Shown one piece after another: positions 1-7,145 of a DNA stretch of 32,631 nucleotides. Within the stretch, counting starts at the first letter, position 1. Each line of letters starts with the position of its first letter. The translations under genes and the position numbers were made by a program. The DNA comes from Candidatus Nitrosotenuis cloacae. GTDB taxonomy: Archaea; Thermoproteota; Nitrososphaeria; Nitrososphaerales; Nitrosopumilaceae. The stretch spans positions 1-32,631 of the forward strand of contig NZ_JAPPVQ010000003.1 in NCBI RefSeq assembly GCF_026768455.1, written 5' to 3'. Under the pieces are notes generated by a model that saw only the letters and a program-made list of their open reading frames with translations, was not told the origin of the DNA and ran no database searches.

Positions 1-12
1 AAATAAAAAAGA

Positions 13-37
13 CATTCCTAGGCAGTAGCTAGGAATG
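13..37 (-). terminator. hairpin plus T-run at the 3' end of the small membrane gene
   Basis: A perfect 9-bp inverted repeat (CATTCCTAG at 13-21, CTAGGAATG at 29-37, 7-nt loop) overlaps the stop codon of the leftward gene. On the minus strand it is followed by a T-rich tract (complement of positions 1-10, six Ts then ATTT). Archaeal termination usually needs only the T-tract, so the stem may instead protect the 3' end. Confidence 0.5.
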
Positions 38-161
38 CCCCGATTCCGGCACCCACTCCTATTCCAAGGACGAAAAACAATGCGTCCCAGGCCATGACCT
101 TCTTGAATGGGGCTCTGATTTCATGCTGCCAATGATTTGGCTTTTCGATTTGTGCTTTCAT
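18..161 (-). CDS. small single-pass membrane protein, 47 aa
   Basis: This short ORF starts at ATG 161 and ends at TAG within the terminator hairpin. The first 22 residues are polar and basic with several His and Trp residues (MKAQIEKPNHWQHE...). Residues about 24-46 form one glycine-rich hydrophobic helix (FFVLGIGVGAGIGAFLA), so the protein probably sits in the membrane with its N-terminus in the cytoplasm. No family is recognised. The clean helix and the terminator-like hairpin at its end support a real gene; the lack of a clear TATA box at the usual distance weakens the call. Function unknown. Confidence 0.55.
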   Translation of the reverse strand: MKAQIEKPNHWQHEIRAPFKKVMAWDALFFVLGIGVGAGIGAFLATA

Positions 162-240
162 GACTATACTATACATGCGGCATTGATAGGGTATCGTCAG
201 CTGACATTATGATAACTAAGCTTTGATGCCAAGTTTGGCG

Positions 241-633
241 CTATTCCCGCCTTATTGCGTTCTGAATTTTGTGCGTATCAGCATACTGTCTGAACTTTGT
301 AATCTTGCCGCCGCTCACAACATATACGTGCGCAAACCTTGACTCAAACTTTTTGCCGGTATTTTTTGCCGTGCCAATGTACCTTCCAAGAACTATAGCC
401 CCTCCATCTGCTGCCAGAAACTCGTCTGCAACTGCATGGAAATCGCTGAAATTGGACAGCATGCTTGGAAAATATCCCTCAAAGACTGCCTTTTTGCCAA
501 CAAAGGTGCCGCCGCTCGGCATGCCGTCCATTACGGTCCATTCTATGTTGTCATCGCACATTCCGACGTAGGCTTGGCTGTCCTTTGCCTTGAATGCGGA
601 ATAAAACTCCCTGATCAGATCCAGACTGTCCAT
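241..633 (-). CDS. SnoaL/NTF2-like domain protein, 130 aa
   Basis: The protein begins MDSLDLIREFYSAFKAKD and continues with W49-type and FVGKKAVFEGYF motifs, then a strand-rich C-terminal half (AIVLGRYIGTAKNTGKKF, FAHVYVVSGGKITKFRQYAD). This is the order of a SnoaL-like/NTF2-fold single-domain protein (ketosteroid-isomerase-like cone). Family members are small hydrolases, isomerases or ligand-binding proteins; the substrate cannot be read here. The ATG at 633 was chosen over the longer open frame because a TATA-like element (TTTATACAG on the minus strand, about 651-660) lies about 25 nt upstream, giving a leaderless mRNA, and because the family starts here. It lies 46 bp downstream of a same-strand regulator. 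Confidence 0.8.
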   Translation of the reverse strand: MDSLDLIREFYSAFKAKDSQAYVGMCDDNIEWTVMDGMPSGGTFVGKKAVFEGYFPSMLSNFSDFHAVADEFLAADGGAIVLGRYIGTAKNTGKKFESRFAHVYVVSGGKITKFRQYADTHKIQNAIRRE

Positions 634-679
634 GGCATCAAATCCCCGTATTCTGTATAAATTCCATAATCGGCGAAGC

Positions 680-1480
680 CTATTCCCGAAGCTTGTTTTC
701 TTGGAATATCTCGGATTCGTACCAGGTGTATCTGAAATAGTCAAGACACCACTCGTGGAACATCGGATCCGTGCTGTAGAACATCTCTGTCATCTCCGGC
801 TCCCCCTCGATGTTAGGAAACGAGACGCATGCCTCCTTTTCGTTGAGAACGACCAAGACTTGGACATTTTTTTGCATCTTTCTTTCTACTAGGCCCTTTT
901 CAATCAGCTTGTCGTAGTTTAGCTTTTGCAGCAGCTTCTTTCTCCCCTTGGGAATTATTGCGGACTCGGATAAAATGTAGTTAAATTTTACGCCCTTTTC
1001 AATCCGCTTGACTTTTGGCTCGATTATGTCAAGCGGTATCTCGGTGAGTATCTCATAGATGTACTTGTCTGCGTTCTTGTATATCGATTTCCATTGCTCA
1101 AGTATCTTTACCACACTCTTGATGTGGGTGGAATTCGCAAGCTGCCCTATTCTCATGATGAATTTGGAGGGGATGTTGCCGAAATTGTGATCCTCAAAGT
1201 ATTTTCTGTTCTGTGACAGAAATATTATGGACGGCATCTGCGAGCATATGGTCTTGCCGTAGGTGGTAAGGGAATAATACCCGTCCATGTCCTTTGTGAT
1301 GAATCCGCCGTCTTCCAGGCGCGCAAAGTTCCTGTGTACCTCCTGTACCGTAGCCCCCAGATCCTTTGCCATCGAGGTCACCTTTGACTTTTTTTCCAGT
1401 AATCGAAATATTATGTGCAGCCTCTGCTGGCTGGATAGTTCCAGAAAATTGTTTGCCGCCTCCTCATAGTGATCTGTCAT
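680..1480 (-). CDS. winged-helix transcriptional regulator, DUF1724/COG4742-like, 266 aa
   Basis: The N-terminal 90 residues carry a winged helix-turn-helix (LSSQQRLHIIFRLL, VTSMAKDLGATVQEVHRNFARLEDGGFI, DGYYSLTTYGKTI). The rest matches the layout of the archaeal DUF1724-type regulators, with the hallmark stretch LSQNRKYFEDHNFGNIPSKF after the wing and a C-terminal alpha/beta domain thought to sense an unknown signal. Start at ATG 1480; the longer frame to 1594 would run into the upstream SDR gene. An AT-rich element near 1505-1515 is a possible TATA box. It follows the SDR gene by 43 bp on the same strand, so the two may be cotranscribed. DNA target unknown. Confidence 0.75.
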   Translation of the reverse strand: MTDHYEEAANNFLELSSQQRLHIIFRLLEKKSKVTSMAKDLGATVQEVHRNFARLEDGGFITKDMDGYYSLTTYGKTICSQMPSIIFLSQNRKYFEDHNFGNIPSKFIMRIGQLANSTHIKSVVKILEQWKSIYKNADKYIYEILTEIPLDIIEPKVKRIEKGVKFNYILSESAIIPKGRKKLLQKLNYDKLIEKGLVERKMQKNVQVLVVLNEKEACVSFPNIEGEPEMTEMFYSTDPMFHEWCLDYFRYTWYESEIFQENKLRE

Positions 1481-1523
1481 GTACGAATATACTGTTTTGA
1501 ACCAAGTAAAAAATGATGTTGGT

Positions 1524-2879
1524 TTACGCAGGCCTTCCCCGAAACTGGTACGACTGTATCTTGTGAAACACGTTGTGAGATGCTGCAATTGCAATAATGG
1601 CTATGCCGACGCCGACAAAGTTTCTGATAGTCATCGGCAGGCTTGGCTGCCTTGCTAGAACAGAGTCATGGAACACCACATAAGAGTTGTCAAATAGCCA
1701 GAATCCAAGCGTGACCCAAGACAGTACTCCTGCCATCAGGTAGCCAAGCCGTGTCTTGTTACTCACGAATATTATTGAGATCATTATGACTGCAAACCAT
1801 GCGGCCGAAATGGCAATCCAGGCGGAATTGTACACGTCTGCACGGTCGTCAAGCCAGTAATAGGTAGTTCCGATCATCGACATTGCAACCATTGATAGCA
1901 CCAACAGGCGCTGATTTGCCACAAAGCTCGTCCTGCTTTCCCCAATCTCCTCAGGAGGGGGATTTTCTCTCATCTGCTCCGTAGCTATGTGGATTGCCTC
2001 CCGTACAGATTTAAGATTTAATGGAATTATTTTGGTTATAGAATCATCCTTTACTACAGTGTCATGAACTAGACTGTCGATAAGCGGCCTTGCAAGAGAT
2101 GCTTTGACTGGAGTGATCAGATCCACCCAATACGAGGACAGCCTTGTAGTGAGAAACGGAATATGCAGTACGAATAGTTTCTTGTCAAGATACGCCGAAT
2201 AGACACGCATTAGCTGTTCGTATGTCATCTTTTCCGTGCCCCCTATGTCAAATGTTCTGCCGGCGGTTTCCGGATGCTCCATGCATCCAATCAGATATTC
2301 TATTACGTCATCGACTGCAATTGGCTGAGCTACTGATTTTATCCATTTTGGGCACACCATTATCCTGAGTCGCTCAACGAGATACCGCAGCATAGCGTAC
2401 GAGCCTCCACCTGCACCGATGATAAGTGAGGCACGAAGCTGCGTCACAGGTATGTCTCCAGATGCAAGAATTTCTCCGACCTCCTTTCTGCTTTTCATGT
2501 GAGGTGAGAGATCCAGGCTTTCGTTGACCAGTCCGCCAAGGTAGATTATGCGTTTTACTTTGGCGTTGGTGGCGGCCTTTAGAAAATTCTGAGCTTGTTT
2601 TCGTTCCCTTGAGGCAAACTCTCTCCAGTGTTTTTTGTCACCCTCCATCGAATGTACCAGATAATACGCAGTGTTGATTCCAGCTAGGGCCGATTCAAGT
2701 TGTCTCTCGTCAAATAGATCCGCTCTTACAAACATGATGTTTTGTAGGTCGGGTTTGTTCCTTCGAGAGAGGGCCTTTACGGTGTATCCTCTGCCAATCA
2801 ATGAGTCAAGCAGTCTGGAGCCGATGAATCCAGTGGCTCCTGTAACCAGTATATCATAAGGCGATTTCTGAGGATTCAT
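1524..2879 (-). CDS. membrane-anchored NAD(P)-binding SDR-family protein (NmrA/YbjT-like), 451 aa
   Basis: Residues 1-300 are an atypical short-chain dehydrogenase: the Rossmann glycine motif VTGATGFIGSRLL at the N-terminus, the DTYYLVHSM-type strand (INTAYYLVHSMEG) and a late IGGTEKMTYEQLM segment. About 320-451 contains four predicted transmembrane helices (LLVLSMVAMSMIGTTYYWL; AWIAISAAWFAVIMISIIF; GYLMAGVLSWVTLGFWLF; RNFVGVGIAIIAIAA). Bacterial relatives of similar length (YbjT-like) instead carry DUF2867. The substrate is unknown; sugar, lipid or isoprenoid modification at the membrane is possible. ATG 2879 is used rather than GTG 2894. The promoter at 2965-3000 carries the same tandem repeat as the B12-sensor gene, from which this gene diverges, so it is probably controlled by that sensor. 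Confidence 0.85.
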   Translation of the reverse strand: MNPQKSPYDILVTGATGFIGSRLLDSLIGRGYTVKALSRRNKPDLQNIMFVRADLFDERQLESALAGINTAYYLVHSMEGDKKHWREFASRERKQAQNFLKAATNAKVKRIIYLGGLVNESLDLSPHMKSRKEVGEILASGDIPVTQLRASLIIGAGGGSYAMLRYLVERLRIMVCPKWIKSVAQPIAVDDVIEYLIGCMEHPETAGRTFDIGGTEKMTYEQLMRVYSAYLDKKLFVLHIPFLTTRLSSYWVDLITPVKASLARPLIDSLVHDTVVKDDSITKIIPLNLKSVREAIHIATEQMRENPPPEEIGESRTSFVANQRLLVLSMVAMSMIGTTYYWLDDRADVYNSAWIAISAAWFAVIMISIIFVSNKTRLGYLMAGVLSWVTLGFWLFDNSYVVFHDSVLARQPSLPMTIRNFVGVGIAIIAIAASHNVFHKIQSYQFRGRPA

Positions 2880-2964
2880 TTTACTCACAATCACAAGGTA
2901 ATGAGATTACGGGTCGTAGATAGACAGGTATGACGCTCACTGTTTGCAGTTGGTCCAAATTTCG

Positions 2965-3000
2965 ATATAAACTAGTGATAAGCAACTTGCCTAGTGCCAA
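2965..3000 (-). promoter_or_regulatory. promoter P1 of the SDR gene with tandem CACTAG repeats
   Basis: Read on the minus strand: TTGGCACTAG (3000-2991), 9 nt, TTATCACTAG (2981-2972), then directly the TATA box TTTATAT (2971-2965). The last 17 nt are identical to the promoter at 3972-3988 on the other strand. Half-sites are 19 nt apart start to start, near two helical turns on one DNA face. Transcription should begin near 2940, leaving a leader of about 60 nt before ATG 2879, unlike most genes here. Confidence 0.75.
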
Positions 3001-3043
3001 ATGTCAGGATGGTTGGCATTTCCCGCAAAACGCGTATAGTGTG

Positions 3044-3080
3044 TTAGCACTAGGCATCAAGGTTAGCATTATTTATTAAT
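3044..3080 (+). promoter_or_regulatory. promoter P2 of the B12-sensor gene with tandem repeats
   Basis: TTAGCACTAG (3044-3053), 9 nt, TTAGCATTAT (3063-3072), then an AT-rich box A (TTATTAA, about 3073-3079) some 25 nt before ATG 3101. Half-site spacing is 19 nt, as in P1 and P3; the second half-site is the most divergent of the set. The first half-site also forms a perfect 10-bp inverted repeat with 2988-2997 of P1. Suggests autoregulation. Confidence 0.65.
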
Positions 3081-3100
3081 TTCATGCTGGAAAATTACGC

Positions 3101-3934
3101 ATGGTTTACCTGCGTGCCAAGGTTGTCAAGGGCGAAAAGTACCTTTACCTAGTTAGGAGTGTCTGGGATGCAGAGAGGAGCACATCTAAACAAGAGACCG
3201 TAAAGTATCTGGGTAAGGCGTCAGACATTACCAAGGACGACATACCACATGAGTATAGGAACGATCCCAAGATAGTCTCGTTTCTTGCATCAGACGAGGC
3301 AATGGATCTCAAAAAGAGAGAAGAGATGCTCTCGGATCTAAGAGATCAGCTATTCCGTTGCTTTATGCGCGGAGATGTTGAGGATGCAAAAAAGGTATAT
3401 GACGATTACAGTGTGCATTCCGGCACTGCTAACTTTTTTGAGAGGATCTTGACCCCGGTCATGTACAAGGTAGGCGATCTCTGGGCCAGAAACAAGATCA
3501 GCATAGCAGACGAACATGTGTGTAGTAATGTTGCAAACACACTGGTCAAGACCATATTTGAGAGTAACATGACGCGCCCCACAAAAAAGAAGGTACTTGT
3601 GTGCACCCCAGAAGGCGAGCACCACAATTTGGGTGCAAATATTCTAGAGTCACACTTGTCGTGTCACGGATTCAAGGTATACAATCTGTCCCCGTCTGAG
3701 CCGCATGAATCCATCGTAAGATATATCGAGTCGACAAAACCGGATGCAGTGTTTGTTTCCATCACACTCACCGACAACATCAAGCCCGGCCAGAGGCTCG
3801 TAAAGAAGATCAGGGAGAGGACGGCTGTACCAGTTTTTGTTGGAGGCCAGGCAGTCAGAGAAGGCAGCGCCAAATTCGAAGCCGAGGTGATCCGAGATTC
3901 TAGCCTGAAAAGCCTCCAAAAGATCATTGCGTGA
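3101..3934 (+). CDS. cobalamin-binding sensor/regulator resembling CarH/LitR, 277 aa
   Basis: Residues 1-60 form a basic, strand-rich module (VYLRAKVVKGEKYLYLVRSV, ETVKYLGK) like the N-terminal domain of IS1634-type transposases; it replaces the MerR domain of bacterial CarH. Residues about 70-150 look like the four-helix cap of B12-binding proteins and hold W128-x9-E138-H139, the Wx9EH signature of CarH photoreceptors. Residues 163-277 are the Rossmann-like B12 domain with E173-x-H175-x2-G178, H175 being the expected lower cobalt ligand. A129 occupies the place of the CarH histidine that binds cobalt after photolysis, so light sensing by the exact CarH mechanism is uncertain; redox or B12-level sensing is an alternative. 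No methyltransferase or mutase partner is nearby. Leaderless ATG 3101 follows box A. Confidence 0.8.
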   Translation: MVYLRAKVVKGEKYLYLVRSVWDAERSTSKQETVKYLGKASDITKDDIPHEYRNDPKIVSFLASDEAMDLKKREEMLSDLRDQLFRCFMRGDVEDAKKVYDDYSVHSGTANFFERILTPVMYKVGDLWARNKISIADEHVCSNVANTLVKTIFESNMTRPTKKKVLVCTPEGEHHNLGANILESHLSCHGFKVYNLSPSEPHESIVRYIESTKPDAVFVSITLTDNIKPGQRLVKKIRERTAVPVFVGGQAVREGSAKFEAEVIRDSSLKSLQKIIA

Positions 3935-3952
3935 GTAAATCAAAACGCAAAA

Positions 3953-3988
3953 TTAGCACTAGTAAATAATTTTATCACTAGTTTATAT
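3953..3988 (+). promoter_or_regulatory. promoter P3 of the exported Lys-rich protein gene with tandem repeats
   Basis: TTAGCACTAG (3953-3962), 9 nt, TTATCACTAG (3972-3981), then directly TATA box TTTATAT (3982-3988), about 27 nt before ATG 4012. It is the cleanest copy of the motif. The position abutting box A suggests that a bound factor would block TBP/TFB, i.e. repression. Confidence 0.75.
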
Positions 3989-4011
3989 AATAAAAATGCC
4001 AGTATTCATCA

Positions 4012-4779
4012 ATGAAAAACAGTTCAACAACAAACAGTTCCAAGAGTAAAGACTTGAAACTTGTGTCACTTGTTGCAGCCACAGTATTGCTCTTCAGCGT
4101 TGTTGCAGTATCAAGCAGCATTGCCGTGTTTGCAGACACATCAAGTGACAAGGCAAAAGATGCAAAGGAAAAACCCAAGACCGGAAAGGACGAAAAAGCA
4201 AAGAAGCATGTCAAGGCAACAAAAGCCTCCAAGACAGAGACGAACAGGAAGGCAGTTCAGACGCCCAAACAAACTTCGACAAGTACGGTGGAGGCTGAGC
4301 TAAAGGCGTGCCAGCAGAAAGAAACAGGCAGGGAAAAGTACGAGTGTGAAAAAGCCGTAAAGGCAAAACAAGCTGCTTCAGACAGCATGACAGGATCGAC
4401 AAAATACGTCATAGGGCCAGTCACATTCTACTATGCTGGCGCCAAGGTCGAAAAGGGCGGACAGAAAGACATAGTCAACCTCAAGTTCACAGTAGAGAAC
4501 ACGGGATCAAAGGATAATGTGACGCTTTACTGCACAGGTCCGGCTGCCTGCAATTATTCCGTCTCAGACGGCAAGACCACCTACAGGTATTCAGCCCAGG
4601 ACTTTACAAATGGACAGATCGTACTAAAACCGGGAGCATCAAGGACGTTTAACATGCTGTTTGGCCCTGCAATCGGCTACGGCAGCTACGTTGACTTCAA
4701 GTTCGATGCCTCAAAGCAGTACACCTTCAACGTAAACGAGCCATGGGGAACCGGAAGCATTCCGCTGAACCTCAAATGA
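4012..4779 (+). CDS. exported lysine-rich protein with beta-sandwich domain, 255 aa
   Basis: Residues 15-42 form a signal peptide or N-terminal anchor (LVSLVAATVLLFSVVAV, ending AVFADT). Residues 43-95 are a low-complexity Lys/Thr/Ala linker. Residues 96-125 contain C100 and C112 in a helical segment. Residues 132-255 look like a beta-sandwich of CARDB/Ig type (IVNLKFTVENTGSKDNVTLY) with C174 and C180 probably disulfide-bonded. It should act outside the membrane; no catalytic motif is seen and the ligand is unknown. It follows the B12-sensor gene by 77 bp but has its own promoter P3 of the same design. It converges on the next gene, 14 bp away. Confidence 0.75.
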   Translation: MKNSSTTNSSKSKDLKLVSLVAATVLLFSVVAVSSSIAVFADTSSDKAKDAKEKPKTGKDEKAKKHVKATKASKTETNRKAVQTPKQTSTSTVEAELKACQQKETGREKYECEKAVKAKQAASDSMTGSTKYVIGPVTFYYAGAKVEKGGQKDIVNLKFTVENTGSKDNVTLYCTGPAACNYSVSDGKTTYRYSAQDFTNGQIVLKPGASRTFNMLFGPAIGYGSYVDFKFDASKQYTFNVNEPWGTGSIPLNLK

Positions 4780-4783
4780 CCTC

Positions 4784-4789
4784 TTTTTT
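4784..4789 (+). terminator. T6 tract ending the exported-protein transcript
   Basis: Six Ts lie 4 nt after the TGA stop, inside the 14-bp gap between two convergent genes. Such T-tracts are sufficient for archaeal termination. Confidence 0.5.
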
Positions 4790-4793
4790 CTAA

Positions 4794-5834
4794 TTAGAGT
4801 CGCTGCGACATCTTTTGCGCAAACTTTGCGCCAAATATGCCGCTAATTGCCCCAGCACATATCAGAACTGGCGATATTATTGGCACCATCTCAAAATATA
4901 CCTGCGAGGTGATGCTTGGCCACAACACCCTCTCAAAGAGGATCTCGTTGTAGGTGTAGGCTATTAGAGGATAATACATGAAGAAGAACGTACTTCCAAA
5001 TATGGCGCCTGCTATGTACTGGGATTTGGCAGTCTTTGCCTTTGAGATTAGCACGTCGCCCAGTACGATCGGCACCATGTTTATCCAGTAAAACGGAATG
5101 GTGTCAAGTAACGAGTCGTTGGGGATTATCGCGGTAAGGGACATTATTCCAAGATACAGTGCACCGACAATGCTTGCAACGCCGAATTTGCGCGACAGAG
5201 ATGATGCAAGAATTAGAATCACAGATACAAGAAACGGGTATGCAGATGCGGCAAATGCGGCTGCAAATACCGGATGCGGATTAAAATCAAAATAGTCAGT
5301 CTCAGAAAATGGAAGGGAGAACGAGTAGAAGAGGCCCGTGATGGAAAACCAGACGGGTACAAGTGACACAATCGTTAGTCCTGCTGTAATGGTGGAGTCT
5401 TTTGCATACCTTGCCGAGTTTACAAGTGTGCCTACAGACGACAGGATCATGCCGGAGATCAGCACCAGATGGGGTGGACTGAGAAGCCCATCCAAGCCGA
5501 AATTAGAGTGCCACAGATAGTCCGCGGGGCCCGCTGCAAGGAGCAGCGCGATTCCAAGGCCTGCCAGTTTGGTGCCTTTTTGAAATTCCGGCGGTCTGGA
5601 GCACTTTAGCCAGCCCACATACAGGATCAAAAATCCGAACAGTGCCGTCCCAACACCTGAATACAGCAATGCGTGCGGCGGGGCAAAAAACGTCTCAGGC
5701 TTGTTTAGAATGTGGTTGGTGATGTCCCAGCTTCCTGCTGCGGTCACCATGATGATTCCAAGACTGACTACAATGTTGCCCATTAGAGCAAGTTTTGAAT
5801 AATCCACACGTCCTGTTTCAATCTGCCTTTTCAT
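4794..5834 (-). CDS. polytopic membrane protein with duplicated His/PPH motif, 346 aa
   Basis: About nine hydrophobic segments span the protein. Two stretches repeat exactly: AAGSWDITNH (32-41) with PPH (52-54) and SG (59-60), and AAGPADYLWH (100-109) with PPH (120-122) and SG (127-128). The shared pattern AAG-x2-D-x3-H-x10-PPH-x-L-x2-SG has a period of 68 residues. A further membrane-edge FNPHP motif lies near residue 183. Paired Asp/His at membrane ends suggests metal or haem ligation, or proton handling, but no named family is recognised. It starts 4 bp after the stop of the upstream gene, with a GGT-type ribosome site, so the two genes form a unit and probably act together at the membrane. 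Confidence 0.75.
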   Translation of the reverse strand: MKRQIETGRVDYSKLALMGNIVVSLGIIMVTAAGSWDITNHILNKPETFFAPPHALLYSGVGTALFGFLILYVGWLKCSRPPEFQKGTKLAGLGIALLLAAGPADYLWHSNFGLDGLLSPPHLVLISGMILSSVGTLVNSARYAKDSTITAGLTIVSLVPVWFSITGLFYSFSLPFSETDYFDFNPHPVFAAAFAASAYPFLVSVILILASSLSRKFGVASIVGALYLGIMSLTAIIPNDSLLDTIPFYWINMVPIVLGDVLISKAKTAKSQYIAGAIFGSTFFFMYYPLIAYTYNEILFERVLWPSITSQVYFEMVPIISPVLICAGAISGIFGAKFAQKMSQRL

Positions 5835-5838
5835 GCGG

Positions 5839-6444
5839 TTACCTTTCCGATACCTCTACTGTATACTCTGCAACAAATTCATTTTGGTGATCCAAGAGTC
5901 CTCCGGAAGGAAAATGGGATGAGCCAGAGTGAGGCATTGCCACAGATTTTGCATATATCCGGAACTGTCCTGCCTCCTTTGGCGTGATTTCGAGCACCAT
6001 GCCAAACGTATCGCCGCTCTTTGAAGGCCTGCTGTATGCCTCAAGGAACGGATATTGCGAGATTGCTGTGCCTTCCCCGTATTGTGCCCCCACGTCGCGT
6101 CCTACTTCGATCATCTTTGGAGATTGTAGAAAGTCATACGATATGATTTTGACGCCATCAAGGTTTTCATTTTGCGGAAACGATACAGTTACTATCTGCA
6201 AGTCTGCCACATCCCCATCATTATACGATTTGATATCCACGCGGAATGATTCGCCGATCAGTATCTGCTCATCAGAAATACTCACCTCAAGGCGCGGTTG
6301 GGGAACGTTGGTATGCGAGTTTTCATACGACTTTGGGAGGACTATTACTGCGAGCACAAAATATGCGGCCATCACGCATGCCGCAACAGCGTATATTTTC
6401 TTCAATTCAGATACTTGCGTAATCAGCCGTGATTCTATAAACAT
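5839..6444 (-). CDS. membrane-anchored extracytoplasmic beta-sandwich protein, 201 aa
   Basis: One N-terminal helix (about residues 18-40, IYAVAACVMAAYFVLAVIVL) anchors the protein. The remainder is strand-rich and resembles a CARDB-like or CopC-like sandwich (LEVSISDEQILIGESFRVDIKSYNDGDVADLQIVTVSFP). It contains several histidines (MPHSGSSHFPSGGLLDHQ) towards the C-terminus that could bind a metal. ATG 6444 is preferred over an in-frame TTG 12 nt upstream because a TATA-like CTTATAGTC lies about 25-30 nt before it. It is the first gene of a two-gene unit with the PPH membrane protein. Function unknown; a periplasm-like partner of the membrane protein is a reasonable inference. Confidence 0.7.
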   Translation of the reverse strand: MFIESRLITQVSELKKIYAVAACVMAAYFVLAVIVLPKSYENSHTNVPQPRLEVSISDEQILIGESFRVDIKSYNDGDVADLQIVTVSFPQNENLDGVKIISYDFLQSPKMIEVGRDVGAQYGEGTAISQYPFLEAYSRPSKSGDTFGMVLEITPKEAGQFRIYAKSVAMPHSGSSHFPSGGLLDHQNEFVAEYTVEVSER

Positions 6445-6753
6445 GCTTGCCGCCAAAATAGACTATAAGATCTGTACATGAATCAAGACGTACTTGTTGT
6501 GACACATGCGCTGTACGCGATCAGTCGGCGGGACATACAGTAAATTGGAATATTGTGGCCAGATGAGATTATGTCTGTGTGTCACGGAGTGCAACAGGTT
6601 TATCAGATTCAGAGTTTGTTTTTATGAAATTTTTACAGGAAAATTGTACATACTCTCAAGGGACTTCATCAATTTAGTTTGATTCCCCCAGGTTTTGTAT
6701 TTAAGGAAAGAAATCTTGTGACTTGAGAGGTCATGATTATCAAGTTTTAATTC
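6445..6753. other. 309-nt intergenic region at the left border of the TA island
   Basis: No convincing gene is seen on either strand. The left part holds the promoter of the leftward gene; the right part (from about 6653) holds repeat copy R1 and the leader of the first toxin-like gene. Base composition turns AT-rich from about 6600 and stays so to about 9110. Confidence 0.6.
6653..6711 (+). repeat. island repeat copy R1
   Basis: Core at 6677-6706: GTTTGATTCCCCCA followed by GGTTTTGTATTTAAGG. Similarity to R2 extends some 24 nt to the left (CTCAAGGGACTTCA versus CTCGAGGAACCTCA). R1 and R2 form one subfamily and bracket the first toxin-antitoxin-like module. Confidence 0.75.
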
Positions 6754-7092
6754 ATGATGTTTGAATTACCAGTCATCTTGGAAGTTGCCGGAGATCCAAC
6801 TGACTTCATCCCTGTCTTTAATCGTCTTGACAAGAACGGTGCGTTATACAAGAAAGTCCAAGAGACGATAAAGAATTTGGAAAATGATCGTATTGTTGGC
6901 ATACGAATCAAGATCTCCCAAGTACCAGCATACTATACTTGGAAACACGACGTCAACGCAGTATTCAAAGTTGACTTGCCAGGAGCTTGGAGGCTCATCT
7001 ATGGTGTTTTGGCAATACACGACGAAATGAAGGCTCTTTTGATGGAATTATTCGATCACAAATCGTACAACAAGAGGTTTGGCTACAAGTAG
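6754..7092 (+). CDS. putative RelE-superfamily toxin-like protein, 112 aa (module A)
   Basis: A small protein with helical N-terminal half and a strand-rich C-terminal half: KISQVPAYYTWKHDVNAVF, LPGAWRLIYGV, LLMELFDHKSYNKRFGY. This order (paired helices, then strands with a WRLIY strand and a terminal D/NH-x2-YNKRFGY) resembles archaeal RelE/YoeB-fold mRNA interferases, which cleave mRNA on ribosomes; the assignment is by pattern only. A homologue (module C, 8238-8599) lies 1.5 kb away. The partner gene follows by 53 bp. Toxin-first order is as in HigBA. The start may be ATG 6754 or 6757. The only box A-like sequence upstream is inside R1, about 50 nt away. Confidence 0.6.
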   Translation: MMFELPVILEVAGDPTDFIPVFNRLDKNGALYKKVQETIKNLENDRIVGIRIKISQVPAYYTWKHDVNAVFKVDLPGAWRLIYGVLAIHDEMKALLMELFDHKSYNKRFGYK

Positions 7093-7145
7093 TATGTTTA
7101 TGTATGTACATATAATGTATATATACTTGGAATGTGTAATAATAT

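Noticed and set aside
6677-6690. tRNA T-arm fragment in the repeat (GTTTGATTCCC)
   Set aside because: No complementary stem or acceptor sequence around it; not a tRNA-derived attachment site.
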